Origin: DASXHD01 sp038239005
GTDB lineage: Bacteria > Myxococcota_A > Polyangia > Polyangiales > Polyangiaceae
Direction of reading: 5' to 3'
NCBI GenBank assembly: GCA_038239005.1
Contig: JBBSFE010000002.1
Location: forward strand, 86,459-150,458
Length of the DNA stretch: 64,000 bases
Shown here: in pieces, positions 52,130 through 61,450 of the stretch
Layout: each line of letters opens with the position of its first letter
Numbering within the stretch: position 1 is the first letter of the stretch
The notes under the pieces: generated by a model
Database searches by the model: none
Seen by the model: the letters and a program-made list of their open reading frames with translations, nothing else
What the model was told of the DNA's origin: nothing
Made by a program: the position numbers and the translations under genes

Positions 52130-52312
52130 ATGAACCCAACCATGCAGAAGCGTCAGAAAGAACGCGAGCGTCACGAGCGCCAACGGACGAAGGCGGAGAA
52201 GCGCAAGCAGCGCCGCGATGACAAACCGACCACGACGTCCGTCAACGGCGAAGATCCGGACATCGCGGGAATCATCCCGGGCCCGCAGCCGATCCCCGAA
52301 GAAGACGCTTAG
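52130..52312 (+). CDS. Small basic conserved protein
   Basis: A 60-residue very basic peptide: MNPTMQKRQKERERHERQRT and more Lys/Arg to about residue 32, then an acidic, Pro-rich end (DIAGIIPGPQPIPEEDA). A purine-rich GAAGGAAACC precedes the ATG. It resembles a type of small basic protein I associate with related Myxococcota, but I do not know its function; nucleic-acid or ribosome binding is a guess. It could also be membrane-independent stress protein. Length is complete. Confidence 0.65.
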   Translation: MNPTMQKRQKERERHERQRTKAEKRKQRRDDKPTTTSVNGEDPDIAGIIPGPQPIPEEDA

Positions 52313-52451
52313 CTGATCCAAGGTGGATCGCGAGCGACCGCGATTCGCGAGCCGGTGACCGCGTAGTTTCGCGTGTTGGCACGTCGCGTCCCTCTCGTTG
52401 GCAGTGCGTGTCCCATCGGAGCGCGGCATGCGCGTTGCTCTAGTGCGCCGC

Positions 52452-54146
52452 ATGAACAGAGCTCACGCCTCGCTCTCGATCCTTGCCGCCACCGCCGCGC
52501 TCGCTTGCGGCCCAAGTGAAAGTACGAACGCCGCGTCCGCTGCACTCGTCACGGCGACCGGTGTCGACTATTCGTGGGCGCGCCCTTCACCGGGCGGACT
52601 CCACGGCGAAGGCTACGGATTCGCGGCGCGGTATCTGAGCTCCGACACATCAGGCAAGAGCCTCTCGGCGGGTGAAGCAGACGCGCTCTGGCAAGCCGGC
52701 CTCGACATCGTCGTCGTCTGGGAGGACAGCGCCACAGCGGCGCTCGGCGGTTATGCGCAAGGCGTCGCCGATGCAAACGCGGCAGACGCACAGGCCGCAG
52801 CCGACGGCATGCCAGCGGGTCGGCCAATTTATTTTGCGGTCGACTTCGATGCCCAAGCGAGCGACCAACCCGCCATCGATGCGTACTTCAGTGGTGTGGC
52901 ATCCGTCATTGGGCTCGCGCGCACTGGAGCCTATGGCGGCTACTCGCTCATCAACCGCTCGTTCAACGACAACGTCATTGCGTGGGGCTGGCAGACGTAC
53001 GCGTGGTCGTATGGCAATTGGGATGGTCGCGCGCAGCTCCAGCAGGTTCTCAATGGGACCACCGCCGCCGGCGATTCCGACTGTTGCGATCGCGACAACG
53101 CCGTGGCCGATGACTACGGCCAATGGCACGCCGCGCGCACAGAAGCCGAACGCATCTCGCCGATCGGCGCTGCGATCAACGCCGATGGCCGACTCGAAGT
53201 TTTCGTTCCCGGTGTCGACACCCAGCTCTGGCACCAATGGCAAACGACCGCAGGCGGCGCGTGGTCCGGGCTCTTTGGGCTCACCGGATCGATGACGGGC
53301 GCGCCCGCGGCTGCTTCGAACGCGGATGGTCGCCTCGAAGTGTTCGTGCGCGGCGGCGATAGTCAGCTCTGGCACCAATGGCAAACGACAGCGGGCGGCG
53401 GGTGGTCCGGATTTTTTCCGATGACCGGGTCGATGACGGATTCACCCGCGGTCGCCGTGAACGCCGATGGCCGACTCGAAGTCTTCGTGCGCGGCGGCGA
53501 TGGATCGCTGTGGCACCAGTGGCAAGTCAAACCCGGCGGCGCGTGGTCGGGATTCACATCGATGGCCGGACAGATGACGGGCTCGCCCGCGGTCACGCGC
53601 AACGCCGATGGTCGTCTCGAAGTCTTCGTGCGCGGCGCAGACGGAGGCTTGTGGCACCAGTGGCAAGTGAAACCAGGCGCAGCTTGGTCCGGTTTCGTTT
53701 CGCTCGGCGGACAGATGACCGACTCGCCAGCGGTCGACGTGAACTCGGATGGACGCGTCGAAGCCTTCGTGCGCGGCGCGGACGGCGGTCTCTGGCATAC
53801 GTGGCAAGTCACCAAAGGCGGCGCGTGGTTCGGACTCGTTTCGCTCACGGGTCAGATGACCGGCACACCTGCGGTCGCCGCAAACGCGGATGGTCGCCTC
53901 GAAGCTTTCGTGCGCGGCGCCGATGGTCAGCTTTGGCACACGTGGCAAATCACGGCAGGCGGCGGTTGGTACGGCTTCATGCCGATGACCGGCTCGATGA
54001 CCGACTCGCCGCGCGTGATTCGAAACAAGGACGGCCGTCTCGAAGTCTTCGTGCGCGGCACCGACAGGCAGCTTTGGCACCAGTGGCAGGTCACGCCGGG
54101 TGGTGGCTGGTGGGGATTCTGGCCGCTCACCGGACAAATCCTGTGA
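52452..54146 (+). CDS. DUF1906 (glycoside-hydrolase-like) lipoprotein with seven-bladed lectin propeller
   Basis: A 564-residue surface lipoprotein. Leader MNRAHASLSILAATAALACG (lipobox ALAC) supports the ATG at 52452. Residues 35-230 match the DUF1906/GH25-like TIM barrel: VTATGVDYSWARPSP, GFAARYLSSDTSG, YFAVDFDAQASDQPAIDAYF and GARTGAYGGYSLIN-like. Residues about 236-564 are seven tandem repeats of about 47 residues built on NADGRLEVFVRGGDSQLWHQ and WQTTAGGGWSGFFPMTGSMT, the PLL-type lectin blade. Seven blades close one propeller exactly. A peptidoglycan- or glycan-cleaving domain carried on a lectin is likely. Confidence 0.9.
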   Translation: MNRAHASLSILAATAALACGPSESTNAASAALVTATGVDYSWARPSPGGLHGEGYGFAARYLSSDTSGKSLSAGEADALWQAGLDIVVVWEDSATAALGGYAQGVADANAADAQAAADGMPAGRPIYFAVDFDAQASDQPAIDAYFSGVASVIGLARTGAYGGYSLINRSFNDNVIAWGWQTYAWSYGNWDGRAQLQQVLNGTTAAGDSDCCDRDNAVADDYGQWHAARTEAERISPIGAAINADGRLEVFVPGVDTQLWHQWQTTAGGAWSGLFGLTGSMTGAPAAASNADGRLEVFVRGGDSQLWHQWQTTAGGGWSGFFPMTGSMTDSPAVAVNADGRLEVFVRGGDGSLWHQWQVKPGGAWSGFTSMAGQMTGSPAVTRNADGRLEVFVRGADGGLWHQWQVKPGAAWSGFVSLGGQMTDSPAVDVNSDGRVEAFVRGADGGLWHTWQVTKGGAWFGLVSLTGQMTGTPAVAANADGRLEAFVRGADGQLWHTWQITAGGGWYGFMPMTGSMTDSPRVIRNKDGRLEVFVRGTDRQLWHQWQVTPGGGWWGFWPLTGQIL

Positions 54147-54173
54147 GCGCGCGCGGACGCTATTGGCTCCGTC

Positions 54174-55004
<831 letters not shown>

Positions 55005-55081
55005 GGCCAGATTTTCTAGCACGTCATTCGAGCAAATGTTTGCGACGCGTTCGGTTGAAGGCATGCGAAGTCGGTTCGACC

Positions 55082-55840
55082 CTAAGCGAACACCCGCATG
55101 AACGTTCGAGCCGCGCGTTTCGTCCGCGTGCACTTCGTCGCCGCGCTCATGTAACAAACCGAAAACGCACGGCGCGTGTGCGATGTCGTGTTGATGCCCG
55201 AGCGGTGCCACAAATGATTGTGCAGCACGACCACATCACCCGCACGCGCAGGAATGGCGACCGCAAGCGCGTCGGCGTTTCGAGCGCGCACGTGCGGCTC
55301 CTGAACGAGCCCACCGAGCGGCGTCACGAGCCCCGCCGCGTGTGAGCCTTCGAAGACTTCCATGCAGCCTGCTTCTTTCGGCGCATCGTCGAGCGCCGTC
55401 CAGATTTGCAGCGGCGGATCGCGATCGAGCCCCCAGAATTTTCCCGCGTCTTGGTGCCACGGAAGCACGCTCCCGCCACGCGCGCCCTTCGTCATCAAGA
55501 TGGCGCGGTAGATCGCGATGTCGCCGTCGATCACGGTGCGCGCGATGCGTTCGAAGAACGAGTTCTGCACCCACGAACGAAAGAGCGGATCCTTCTCGAG
55601 CTTTTCGATCTTGCGATACTCGTCCGAAGGGCCCTGCCAGCCGTTCCCGATTGACGTATCGAGCTGGAAGAAGAGCCCTTCGTACGTGACGCGCCCGTGC
55701 ATGACGTCGGCGGCGCGCTCTCGTAGGCGCTCGAGCATTTCGTCCGACACCACACCCGGCACGTGGGCGAATCCGCGCGTCCGATATTCTCGGACGATCG
55801 GCGCGACATCACGCTCGAGAACGCCGGGCGCGAACATCAT
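55082..55840 (-). CDS. Phytanoyl-CoA dioxygenase (PhyH) family protein
   Basis: A 252-residue Fe(II)/2-oxoglutarate oxygenase of the PhyH family. The iron ligands are His and Asp in SVLPWHQDAGKFWGLDRDP and a distal His in VVLHNHLWHRSGINTTSHTR, with the 2-oxoglutarate Arg just after. EAGCMEVFEGSHAAGLVTPL is the usual strand before the distal His. Members hydroxylate phytanoyl-CoA, halogenate, or modify secondary metabolites; the substrate here is unknown. Its start overlaps the stop of the aldo/keto reductase gene by four bases, so the two may act in one pathway. Confidence 0.9.
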   Translation of the reverse strand: MMFAPGVLERDVAPIVREYRTRGFAHVPGVVSDEMLERLRERAADVMHGRVTYEGLFFQLDTSIGNGWQGPSDEYRKIEKLEKDPLFRSWVQNSFFERIARTVIDGDIAIYRAILMTKGARGGSVLPWHQDAGKFWGLDRDPPLQIWTALDDAPKEAGCMEVFEGSHAAGLVTPLGGLVQEPHVRARNADALAVAIPARAGDVVVLHNHLWHRSGINTTSHTRRAFSVCYMSAATKCTRTKRAARTFMRVFA

Positions 55841-56787
55841 CGCGCGTACGACGCGTCCGTTCCGGTGAGCTCGCGATGCACCGCATCGATCGCGGAGCAG
55901 GTGTCGCCGTCGAGCGTGTGCGTGACGGCATCGATGGCGTCATCGAGATGCGCGACGCTCCCCGGCCCGACGAGAATCGAATCGACGCCTTTGCGATGCG
56001 CGAGCCACGCGTACGAAAGCGCCGTGAGCGAAAGGTTCGATTTCGTCGCAATGGCCGCGAGCTTATCGGTTGCGCCGAAAAATGCGTCCGACCAATAGCG
56101 CCGTTGATAGAGCGCGTTCTTCGCGAACCGCGAACCTTCGATGGTGGAGCCGTCTGCGCGGTGCTTGCCCGCAAGGAGCCCGCCGGCAAGTGGGTTATAG
56201 ACGGTCGTCGTGATGGGATGGCGCGCCGTGAACTTGAAGTATTCGATCTCGAGCTGTCGAATCAGCACGTTGTACATCTGCTGAGAAATGGCCGGTTTCG
56301 GCATCTTCATGCGCTCGGCCATCGTCATGATCTCGAGGATCTGCCACGACGCAAAGTTCGACACGCCCCACGCGCGCGCCTTCTTCTTTTCGAGCACGCC
56401 TGCCATGGCTTCGAGCGTGCTCTCGAGCGGCGTCACGTAGTCGGGCACGTGCAAATAGTAGACGTCGACGTAGTCCGTCCCGAGTCGCGCGAGGCTCTCG
56501 TCGATCGCCGCGGTAACACGCGCGGGGCTGAGGCCCTCGGGCTTGCCCGCGATGCGCCCAAAGCCGACCTTCGTTGCGATGGAGCACGCGCCGCGGTTCG
56601 CTCCGAGAGCGCGCCCAAGGATGCGTTCGGATTCTCCGTCGCTATAGGCGTTTGCGGTGTCGAACGTCTTGAGGCCACGTTCGATTGCGCGCATGACGAT
56701 CGATTTGGCTTCGGGCTCCGGCGTGCGTTTGCCGAAATTCATCGTGCCGACGACGAGCGCCGCAGGTGCAGTCATGTTCGCGATCAT
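55837..56787 (-). CDS. Aldo/keto reductase (catalytically complete)
   Basis: A 316-residue TIM-barrel NADPH-dependent reductase. Catalytic residues are present: Asp and Tyr in GLKTFDTANAYSDGESERIL, Lys in CSIATKVGFG, and His in VDVYYLHVPDYV. Cofactor-binding sequence RKGVDSILVGPGSVAHLDDA is near the end. This contrasts with the second aldo/keto-reductase-like gene in the window, which has lost these residues. The substrate is an unknown aldehyde or ketone. Its stop overlaps the PhyH start by four bases, and the upstream zinc peptidase ends 30 bp before it. Confidence 0.93.
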   Translation of the reverse strand: MIANMTAPAALVVGTMNFGKRTPEPEAKSIVMRAIERGLKTFDTANAYSDGESERILGRALGANRGACSIATKVGFGRIAGKPEGLSPARVTAAIDESLARLGTDYVDVYYLHVPDYVTPLESTLEAMAGVLEKKKARAWGVSNFASWQILEIMTMAERMKMPKPAISQQMYNVLIRQLEIEYFKFTARHPITTTVYNPLAGGLLAGKHRADGSTIEGSRFAKNALYQRRYWSDAFFGATDKLAAIATKSNLSLTALSYAWLAHRKGVDSILVGPGSVAHLDDAIDAVTHTLDGDTCSAIDAVHRELTGTDASYAR

Positions 56788-56817
56788 CCTACCGCGACGG
56801 GCGCGCGCGTGGAGACG

Positions 56818-57672
56818 TTAGAGCGTCGCGGCGGCGAAGGTATCGCACTGTTTCATGTCGCCCGACTGAAAGCCGCGCGCGAGCCATGTCCGGCGTTGCG
56901 CAGCGGTGCCGTGCGTGAATGATTCGGGGCGCACGCGTCCCGATTCTTGTTGGAGAACGTCGTCGCCGATGCGCGAGGCTGCGTCGAGCGCCGACTCGAT
57001 GTCGCCCGGGTCGAGCTCGCCGCGCGCTTTTGCCGAATGTGCCCACACGCCTGCGTAGCAATCGGCCTGGAGCTCCGTGCGCACGGATGTTCCGGTTGCG
57101 CCGCGCGCGCTCGAGCGTTCGTTCATGTGCCCGAGAAGTTTTTGCACGTGATGACCGAGCTCGTGCGCGACGACGTAGGCGCGTGCGAAATCGCCATGCG
57201 CGCCGAGCTTCGCTTCGAGGAGGTGAAAGAACCCGAGGTCGATGTACACGCGCTCGTCGGTTGGGCAATAGAACGGGCCAGTCGCAGCATCACCAAAGCC
57301 GCAGCCCGTTTGCGTTTGGTCGGTAAAGAGCACGAGCTTCGCGTGGCGATAGTCGGTGCCATGCTGCGGGAGCTCGTGCTCCCAGAACTTTTGCGCGTCA
57401 TCGAGAACAAACCCGACGAAGTGTGCCTGCGTGTCGTTCGCTGGAATCACGTGCGATGTCTCGCTGGTCGTTCCCGTCGCCCCGCCCGAAAGCATGCGCT
57501 GCACGGCAACCGCACCGAGGATGAGCAGCACGGCGATCCATCCGTATTTGAACCGCAGGAGGAAAAACAAAAGCCCACCGCCTGCGCCACCCAAACCACC
57601 GCCGCCGCCGCCGCCACCTTCGCCGCGGCGATCAACGATGTCGTCACTTTCGTGTCCTTGGTCCCATTTCAT
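56818..57672 (-). CDS. Neutral zinc metallopeptidase (YpfJ-like)
   Basis: A 284-residue membrane-bound protein of the neutral zinc metallopeptidase (YpfJ/KPN_01571) family. It starts MKWDQGHESDDIVDRRGEG, then a Gly-rich stretch and one membrane helix at about 43-58. The zinc site is HELGHH (His170, Glu171, His174) in YVVAHELGHHVQKLLG, with RTELQADCYAGVWAH supplying the third ligand. The FYCPTDERVYIDLGFFHLL block is also diagnostic. It should face the periplasm; the substrate is unknown. The ATG at 57672 is preferred to a longer frame running toward the FadL-type gene. Confidence 0.93.
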   Translation of the reverse strand: MKWDQGHESDDIVDRRGEGGGGGGGGLGGAGGGLLFFLLRFKYGWIAVLLILGAVAVQRMLSGGATGTTSETSHVIPANDTQAHFVGFVLDDAQKFWEHELPQHGTDYRHAKLVLFTDQTQTGCGFGDAATGPFYCPTDERVYIDLGFFHLLEAKLGAHGDFARAYVVAHELGHHVQKLLGHMNERSSARGATGTSVRTELQADCYAGVWAHSAKARGELDPGDIESALDAASRIGDDVLQQESGRVRPESFTHGTAAQRRTWLARGFQSGDMKQCDTFAAATL

Positions 57673-57796
57673 AGTGCGCTCCGAGGCAGGTTTGCGTGGT
57701 TGTGGCGGCTTGGTAGCGTTCGAGGGTCGATCGCGTCCGCTTTTCTCGGATGTTGCAAGGTCGAGGCCGGGACTCGCGCTTGCAAGGGTGCGACGC

Positions 57797-59293
57797 ATGT
57801 CACGGCCGTTGGCGTCGACCTTTGCGGCGTGCATGCTCGCGTCCTCCTTCGTTCACGCACAAGGCAACTACAAATCGGCCGCTCTCGGTGGTCGGTCTGC
57901 GCTGATGGGAGGCACAGGAATAGCGCTCGGTACCGACGGCGCCGCTCCATTTCTGAATCCAGCGAATGTGACGAGCGTGGAGTCGGCGCTCGTGCTCTCG
58001 GTGAATTTTCTCGCGCTCGATTTCGCGCACGCGAAAAATTGGTACGTACCCGGGCCGGTCGACACCGCGACCTACGGAAACTTGCCGCAGAGCGCAGCCG
58101 ACATCAATCGATTGTCCGGCAACGCCATTCCGTCGACGTTCTGCCTTTTCCAAGGAATGCCGCGCATGAACAACCACACCTCGGGCCGCGCGGGCATCGA
58201 AAAATTCGGGTACTGCTTCGGCACGACAGAGCTCTCGCAGTTCGATTGGAGCGGCAAAGGCTACCAAGGCACCTTGGGCGATCGCTCCGTGACGCAGGCG
58301 AGCAGCGTTCGGCGTTCTTGGCAGCGTTTCGTTTTCGCGCCGACCTACGCGGTGAACGTCACGGACAGGCTCACCATCGGCGGCTCGATTCAAGCGGTGT
58401 TCGACAACTTCAGCTTCTTGAACAGCGTCGGCACCACGACGGCCGGCGGCGTACTTCCCGCAACATCGACGGCCTTCGAATCCGCCGCGGGCGGCAACTC
58501 GTTCGCGCTCGCTGGCATCCTCGGCGTCACGTTGACCGCGGGCCGCTGGACACTCGGCGGCACCGTCCAATCGCCGGACGTCGTTTACACGGGCCACGGC
58601 AACACAAGCACGTACGTGCAATTCGCAAACGGCACATCGACGTCATCGACGTACATTGGCCGCGGCGACTTCCACGCGCGCGAGCCCACGCGTTTCGGCG
58701 CAGGTCTCGGCTACAAATTTCCCGGTGGCACGACGTTCGAGCTCGACACGAGCTTCGCCCTCGCCGACGGCGACGCGCTCGATCTCGACACTCAAGGAAC
58801 ACGCCTCGACGTACCCGGCACCGCAAACGATGCTGCGAGCGTTCACTTGCACACGCGTTTTCAGCCCACGTTCAACGCCGGGCTCGGCGCCGAAATATTT
58901 TTCAACCCGCGCTACAGCATCCTCACCGGAGTCGGGACCGATTTTTCTGCGGTCGATCACCTCGACCAATACAGCCTCGCGACGTCAAAAATCGATCGCG
59001 TGTTTTTCTCGCTCGGCTTCGGCTCGCACACGCCCGACGGAGGTACATTGCTCCTTGGCGTGCAGGGCTATTACGGCTGGGGCTCCGCACTCTCGCCGAA
59101 TGCGTACGCGACGCCGCCCGTCCTCGCGCCGACGAGCATCGAAACCTACGGCGTGCTGTTCGTCATCGGCGGGACCGCGAATGTGAAAGCGATCGAGCAA
59201 GCGGTCAACGCGATGAAAAGCGTCGTCGCGCCAAGCGCGCCCCCCATTCACCTGGGCCCGAAGGAGGACAAAGGTGATACGAACGCGCCATGA
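57797..59293 (+). CDS. FadL/OmpP1-type outer-membrane transport protein
   Basis: A 498-residue outer-membrane beta-barrel of the FadL/TodX family. After a signal peptide (LASTFAACMLASSFVHAQG) the mature N-terminus carries SAALGGRSALMGGTGIALG and AAPFLNPAN, the family plug motif. Multiple amphipathic strands follow, such as FVFAPTYAVNVTDRLTIGGS, TRFGAGLGYKFPGGTTFELD and VFFSLGFGSHTPDGGTLLLG. These porins import hydrophobic compounds such as long-chain fatty acids or aromatic hydrocarbons. The start at 57797 is preferred because it places the leader at the N-terminus. Its stop overlaps the next lipoprotein start by four bases. Confidence 0.88.
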   Translation: MSRPLASTFAACMLASSFVHAQGNYKSAALGGRSALMGGTGIALGTDGAAPFLNPANVTSVESALVLSVNFLALDFAHAKNWYVPGPVDTATYGNLPQSAADINRLSGNAIPSTFCLFQGMPRMNNHTSGRAGIEKFGYCFGTTELSQFDWSGKGYQGTLGDRSVTQASSVRRSWQRFVFAPTYAVNVTDRLTIGGSIQAVFDNFSFLNSVGTTTAGGVLPATSTAFESAAGGNSFALAGILGVTLTAGRWTLGGTVQSPDVVYTGHGNTSTYVQFANGTSTSSTYIGRGDFHAREPTRFGAGLGYKFPGGTTFELDTSFALADGDALDLDTQGTRLDVPGTANDAASVHLHTRFQPTFNAGLGAEIFFNPRYSILTGVGTDFSAVDHLDQYSLATSKIDRVFFSLGFGSHTPDGGTLLLGVQGYYGWGSALSPNAYATPPVLAPTSIETYGVLFVIGGTANVKAIEQAVNAMKSVVAPSAPPIHLGPKEDKGDTNAP

Positions 59294-59949
59294 AAAGCCC
59301 GACGAAGTGGTTCATCGTGTCCGTTCTCGCAGGTTCTGGCGTCTTCGCATTTGCGTGCGGCGGCGGTGACACGATCGCGGGCGGTGCCACGAGCCCGACT
59401 TCCTCGGCGTCGACCGAGTCTACGACCGCGACCGCTTCAGCGACAGCCGCGGTCTCGACTGCGCCTGTCGCGTCGACTGCGCCGGTTGCGCCGCCCGCGC
59501 CGCCGCTCGTCGTCGTTGCGATGAAGCTGACGATGCCGAAGGCAAAGACGATGGAGCTCAAAGACGATGGCACCATCATGGTCGACGGCAAAGCGATGGC
59601 GAAGGTCGTCGGCGCCGATCTTCAGGACAAAGACGGCAAGGTGCTCCTCAGCGTCGCCGCCGACGGAACGCTCACGTCGCCGACGCAAACCAAGACTGCA
59701 AAGTTCAACGACAAGGACGAGCTCGAAGTTGGCGGCGGAAAAATCTTCGTCAGCGACGACGGCACGGTCAAGCTCACGAAACCCGACGGCACCGCCGACA
59801 AGGACTCGGGCAAAGCCAAGTTCGCCGGCTTCAAGCCCGCGGCGCGCCGCGTCGCGATCGTTCTCGTGACCGCGATGTTGATGCTGAAGGAAGGCACATC
59901 GACGACAACCGCGACCACGGCGAGCGCCTCTCCCGCGACGAAGAAGTAA
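59290..59949 (+). CDS. Putative lipoprotein coupled to the FadL-type protein
   Basis: A 219-residue lipoprotein: leader MKSPTKWFIVSVLAGSGVFAF followed by lipobox FAC, a long Ala/Ser/Thr/Val-rich linker to about residue 65, then a beta-rich repeat region of short strands (KTMELKDDGTIMVDGKAMAK, KVLLSVAADGTLTSPTQTKT, KIFVSDDGTVKLTKPDGTAD) with a simple DGT rhythm. A hydrophobic segment near 187-197 and a Thr/Ser tail follow. Function unknown; overlap with the porin gene suggests a partner that sits at the outer membrane. It converges with the MDR gene, 11 bp apart. Confidence 0.78.
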   Translation: MKSPTKWFIVSVLAGSGVFAFACGGGDTIAGGATSPTSSASTESTTATASATAAVSTAPVASTAPVAPPAPPLVVVAMKLTMPKAKTMELKDDGTIMVDGKAMAKVVGADLQDKDGKVLLSVAADGTLTSPTQTKTAKFNDKDELEVGGGKIFVSDDGTVKLTKPDGTADKDSGKAKFAGFKPAARRVAIVLVTAMLMLKEGTSTTTATTASASPATKK

Positions 59950-59960
59950 GCCTCAACAGC

Positions 59961-60959
59961 TCAGGCCACTTTCAGCACGATTTTGCCCCGAGCGTGGTGC
60001 GTCTCGCTCAAGCGATGGGCTTCGGCCACGTCGGAGAGCGGGAGGACGCGATCGATCGTTGGCCGGATGGCTCCGGCCTCGACGAGCACGGTGATCGCTT
60101 CGAGCTCGATGCCATCGCATCGTTTGACGACGTGCCGTAGGCGCACGCGTTTGCGAACCCACGGCATCACGTGAATCGCGAGCATCGTCCACGCGAGCGT
60201 GAACAAGCTGAAGAACGCGCCGAATCTCTCGACGTGTCGCGTGACGTCGATGGTGATGTTCGAAATGCGGCCGCCGCGTTTGAGAACGCGCAGGTTTCCT
60301 TCGTACGCCGACTCGCCAACGCTATCGAGCACGAGGTCGACGTCGTGGAGGACGTCCGCAAACGATTCTTTCGTGTAGTCTATGACGCGCTCGGCGCCGA
60401 GCTCCCGCACGAAGTCTTCGTTCTTTGCGCTGCAAGTGGTGACGACGTTCGCGCCGAGATGTTTCGCGAGCTGAATCGCGAAGGAACCTACGCCGCCCGC
60501 TCCGGCATGAACGAGCACGGTCTCGCCGCGCTTCAGCCGGCCCTTGTCGACGAGACATTGATACGCGGTGAGCCCCACGAGCGGCATCGATGCGGCTTCT
60601 TCATGCGAGATGTTCTTCGGTTTGCGTGCCGCCTCGCGCTCGTCGATGCACGTGTAGTCGGCGTAGCTACCAGGGCGCCGATGCGTGGGTGACGACCACA
60701 CTTCGTCGCCGACTTTGAAACGCGAGACCTCTCGGCCGACGGCTTCGACGACGCCCGATACGTCGAGCCCGAGCACCCACGGAAACGTGTAGTGGATGAT
60801 GTTGCGCTGACCGCCACTGCGGATTTTGCAATCGACCGGATTGACCGACGTCGCGTGGACACGCACGAGCACGTCGCGCGGGCCAGGCGTGGGCTTGTCG
60901 ATTTCTTCGGCGCGAAGAACCGTGGGAGCGCCGTACGAACGAATGGTGATGGCGCGCAC
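59961..60959 (-). CDS. MDR-family NADPH:quinone reductase-like oxidoreductase
   Basis: A 332-residue medium-chain dehydrogenase/reductase of the zinc-free quinone reductase type. Signatures are TSVNPVDCKIRSGGQRNIIH, VLGLDVSGVVEAVGREVSRF, and the NADPH loop VLVHAGAGGVGSFAIQLAKHLG, with DYTKESFADVLHDVDLVLDS. The zinc-binding Cys and His set of alcohol dehydrogenases is not seen. It may reduce quinones or enones. A hydrophobic stretch near residues 250-265 (FFSLFTLAWTMLAIHVMPW) is unusual and could tie it to the membrane. It is probably monocistronic. Confidence 0.92.
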   Translation of the reverse strand: MRAITIRSYGAPTVLRAEEIDKPTPGPRDVLVRVHATSVNPVDCKIRSGGQRNIIHYTFPWVLGLDVSGVVEAVGREVSRFKVGDEVWSSPTHRRPGSYADYTCIDEREAARKPKNISHEEAASMPLVGLTAYQCLVDKGRLKRGETVLVHAGAGGVGSFAIQLAKHLGANVVTTCSAKNEDFVRELGAERVIDYTKESFADVLHDVDLVLDSVGESAYEGNLRVLKRGGRISNITIDVTRHVERFGAFFSLFTLAWTMLAIHVMPWVRKRVRLRHVVKRCDGIELEAITVLVEAGAIRPTIDRVLPLSDVAEAHRLSETHHARGKIVLKVA

Positions 60960-60995
60960 GGCGCCGAGTGTGCACTATTTTTCGAGCTTGCGGCG

Positions 60996-61271
60996 TCAGC
61001 GACGAACGCCTTCGCGGACGAACCGTTCGCGGTGCACGACGAGGCCGCGTGGCTCCACGCGGTAGTACACCCAGCGTCCGCCTTCACCGCGGTAGTACCA
61101 GCGACCCTCGTGATAATACGTGGGGTGTCCTTCGTAGACCACGGACGGCTGCGATTCGATTTCGACACCGACCGGCGCCGACGTGACCTCGACGTGACCA
61201 GGCGTGGCTTCGGCGTAACAGCCAGCCATGGCAACGACAGCAGCGAGTGGAATGAGCTTGCGAACGAACAT
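60996..61271 (-). CDS. Small putative lipoprotein
   Basis: A 91-residue lipoprotein. The start MFVRKLIPLAAVVAMAGCYA gives a signal peptide with lipobox MAGC. The mature part begins with acidic beta-strands (VEVTSAPVGVEIESQPSVVY) and ends with an aromatic and Arg-rich block (RWYYRGEGGRWVYYRVEPRG). This aromatic pattern occurs in other small envelope lipoproteins, but no function is established. The ATG at 61271 is supported by the leader; a longer frame upstream is not used. The 179-bp spacer after its start shows no other gene. Confidence 0.75.
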   Translation of the reverse strand: MFVRKLIPLAAVVAMAGCYAEATPGHVEVTSAPVGVEIESQPSVVYEGHPTYYHEGRWYYRGEGGRWVYYRVEPRGLVVHRERFVREGVRR

Positions 61272-61450
61272 GATTGACCTCCGGCTCGACGGGTGTGCAA
61301 TCAAGATGCCGAGATGACGACGCACACCGAAAAACGCGGCGATTGGCGATGCGAGTGCTGGCCTGCCCCGGTCGTGTTGACGACAGACGTGACGTTTAGC
61401 CACGCGGCTAGCTCGACAATCGCGAACAACGGCTGGGCACGCAACTTGAG

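Noticed and set aside
53160..54146. Direct repeats that could be taken for a CRISPR or satellite array
   Set aside because: The units are about 141 bp, in frame, and code for lectin blades.
57356..57796. 147-codon extension before the FadL-type protein
   Set aside because: It would bury the signal peptide and overlaps the zinc peptidase gene on the other strand.
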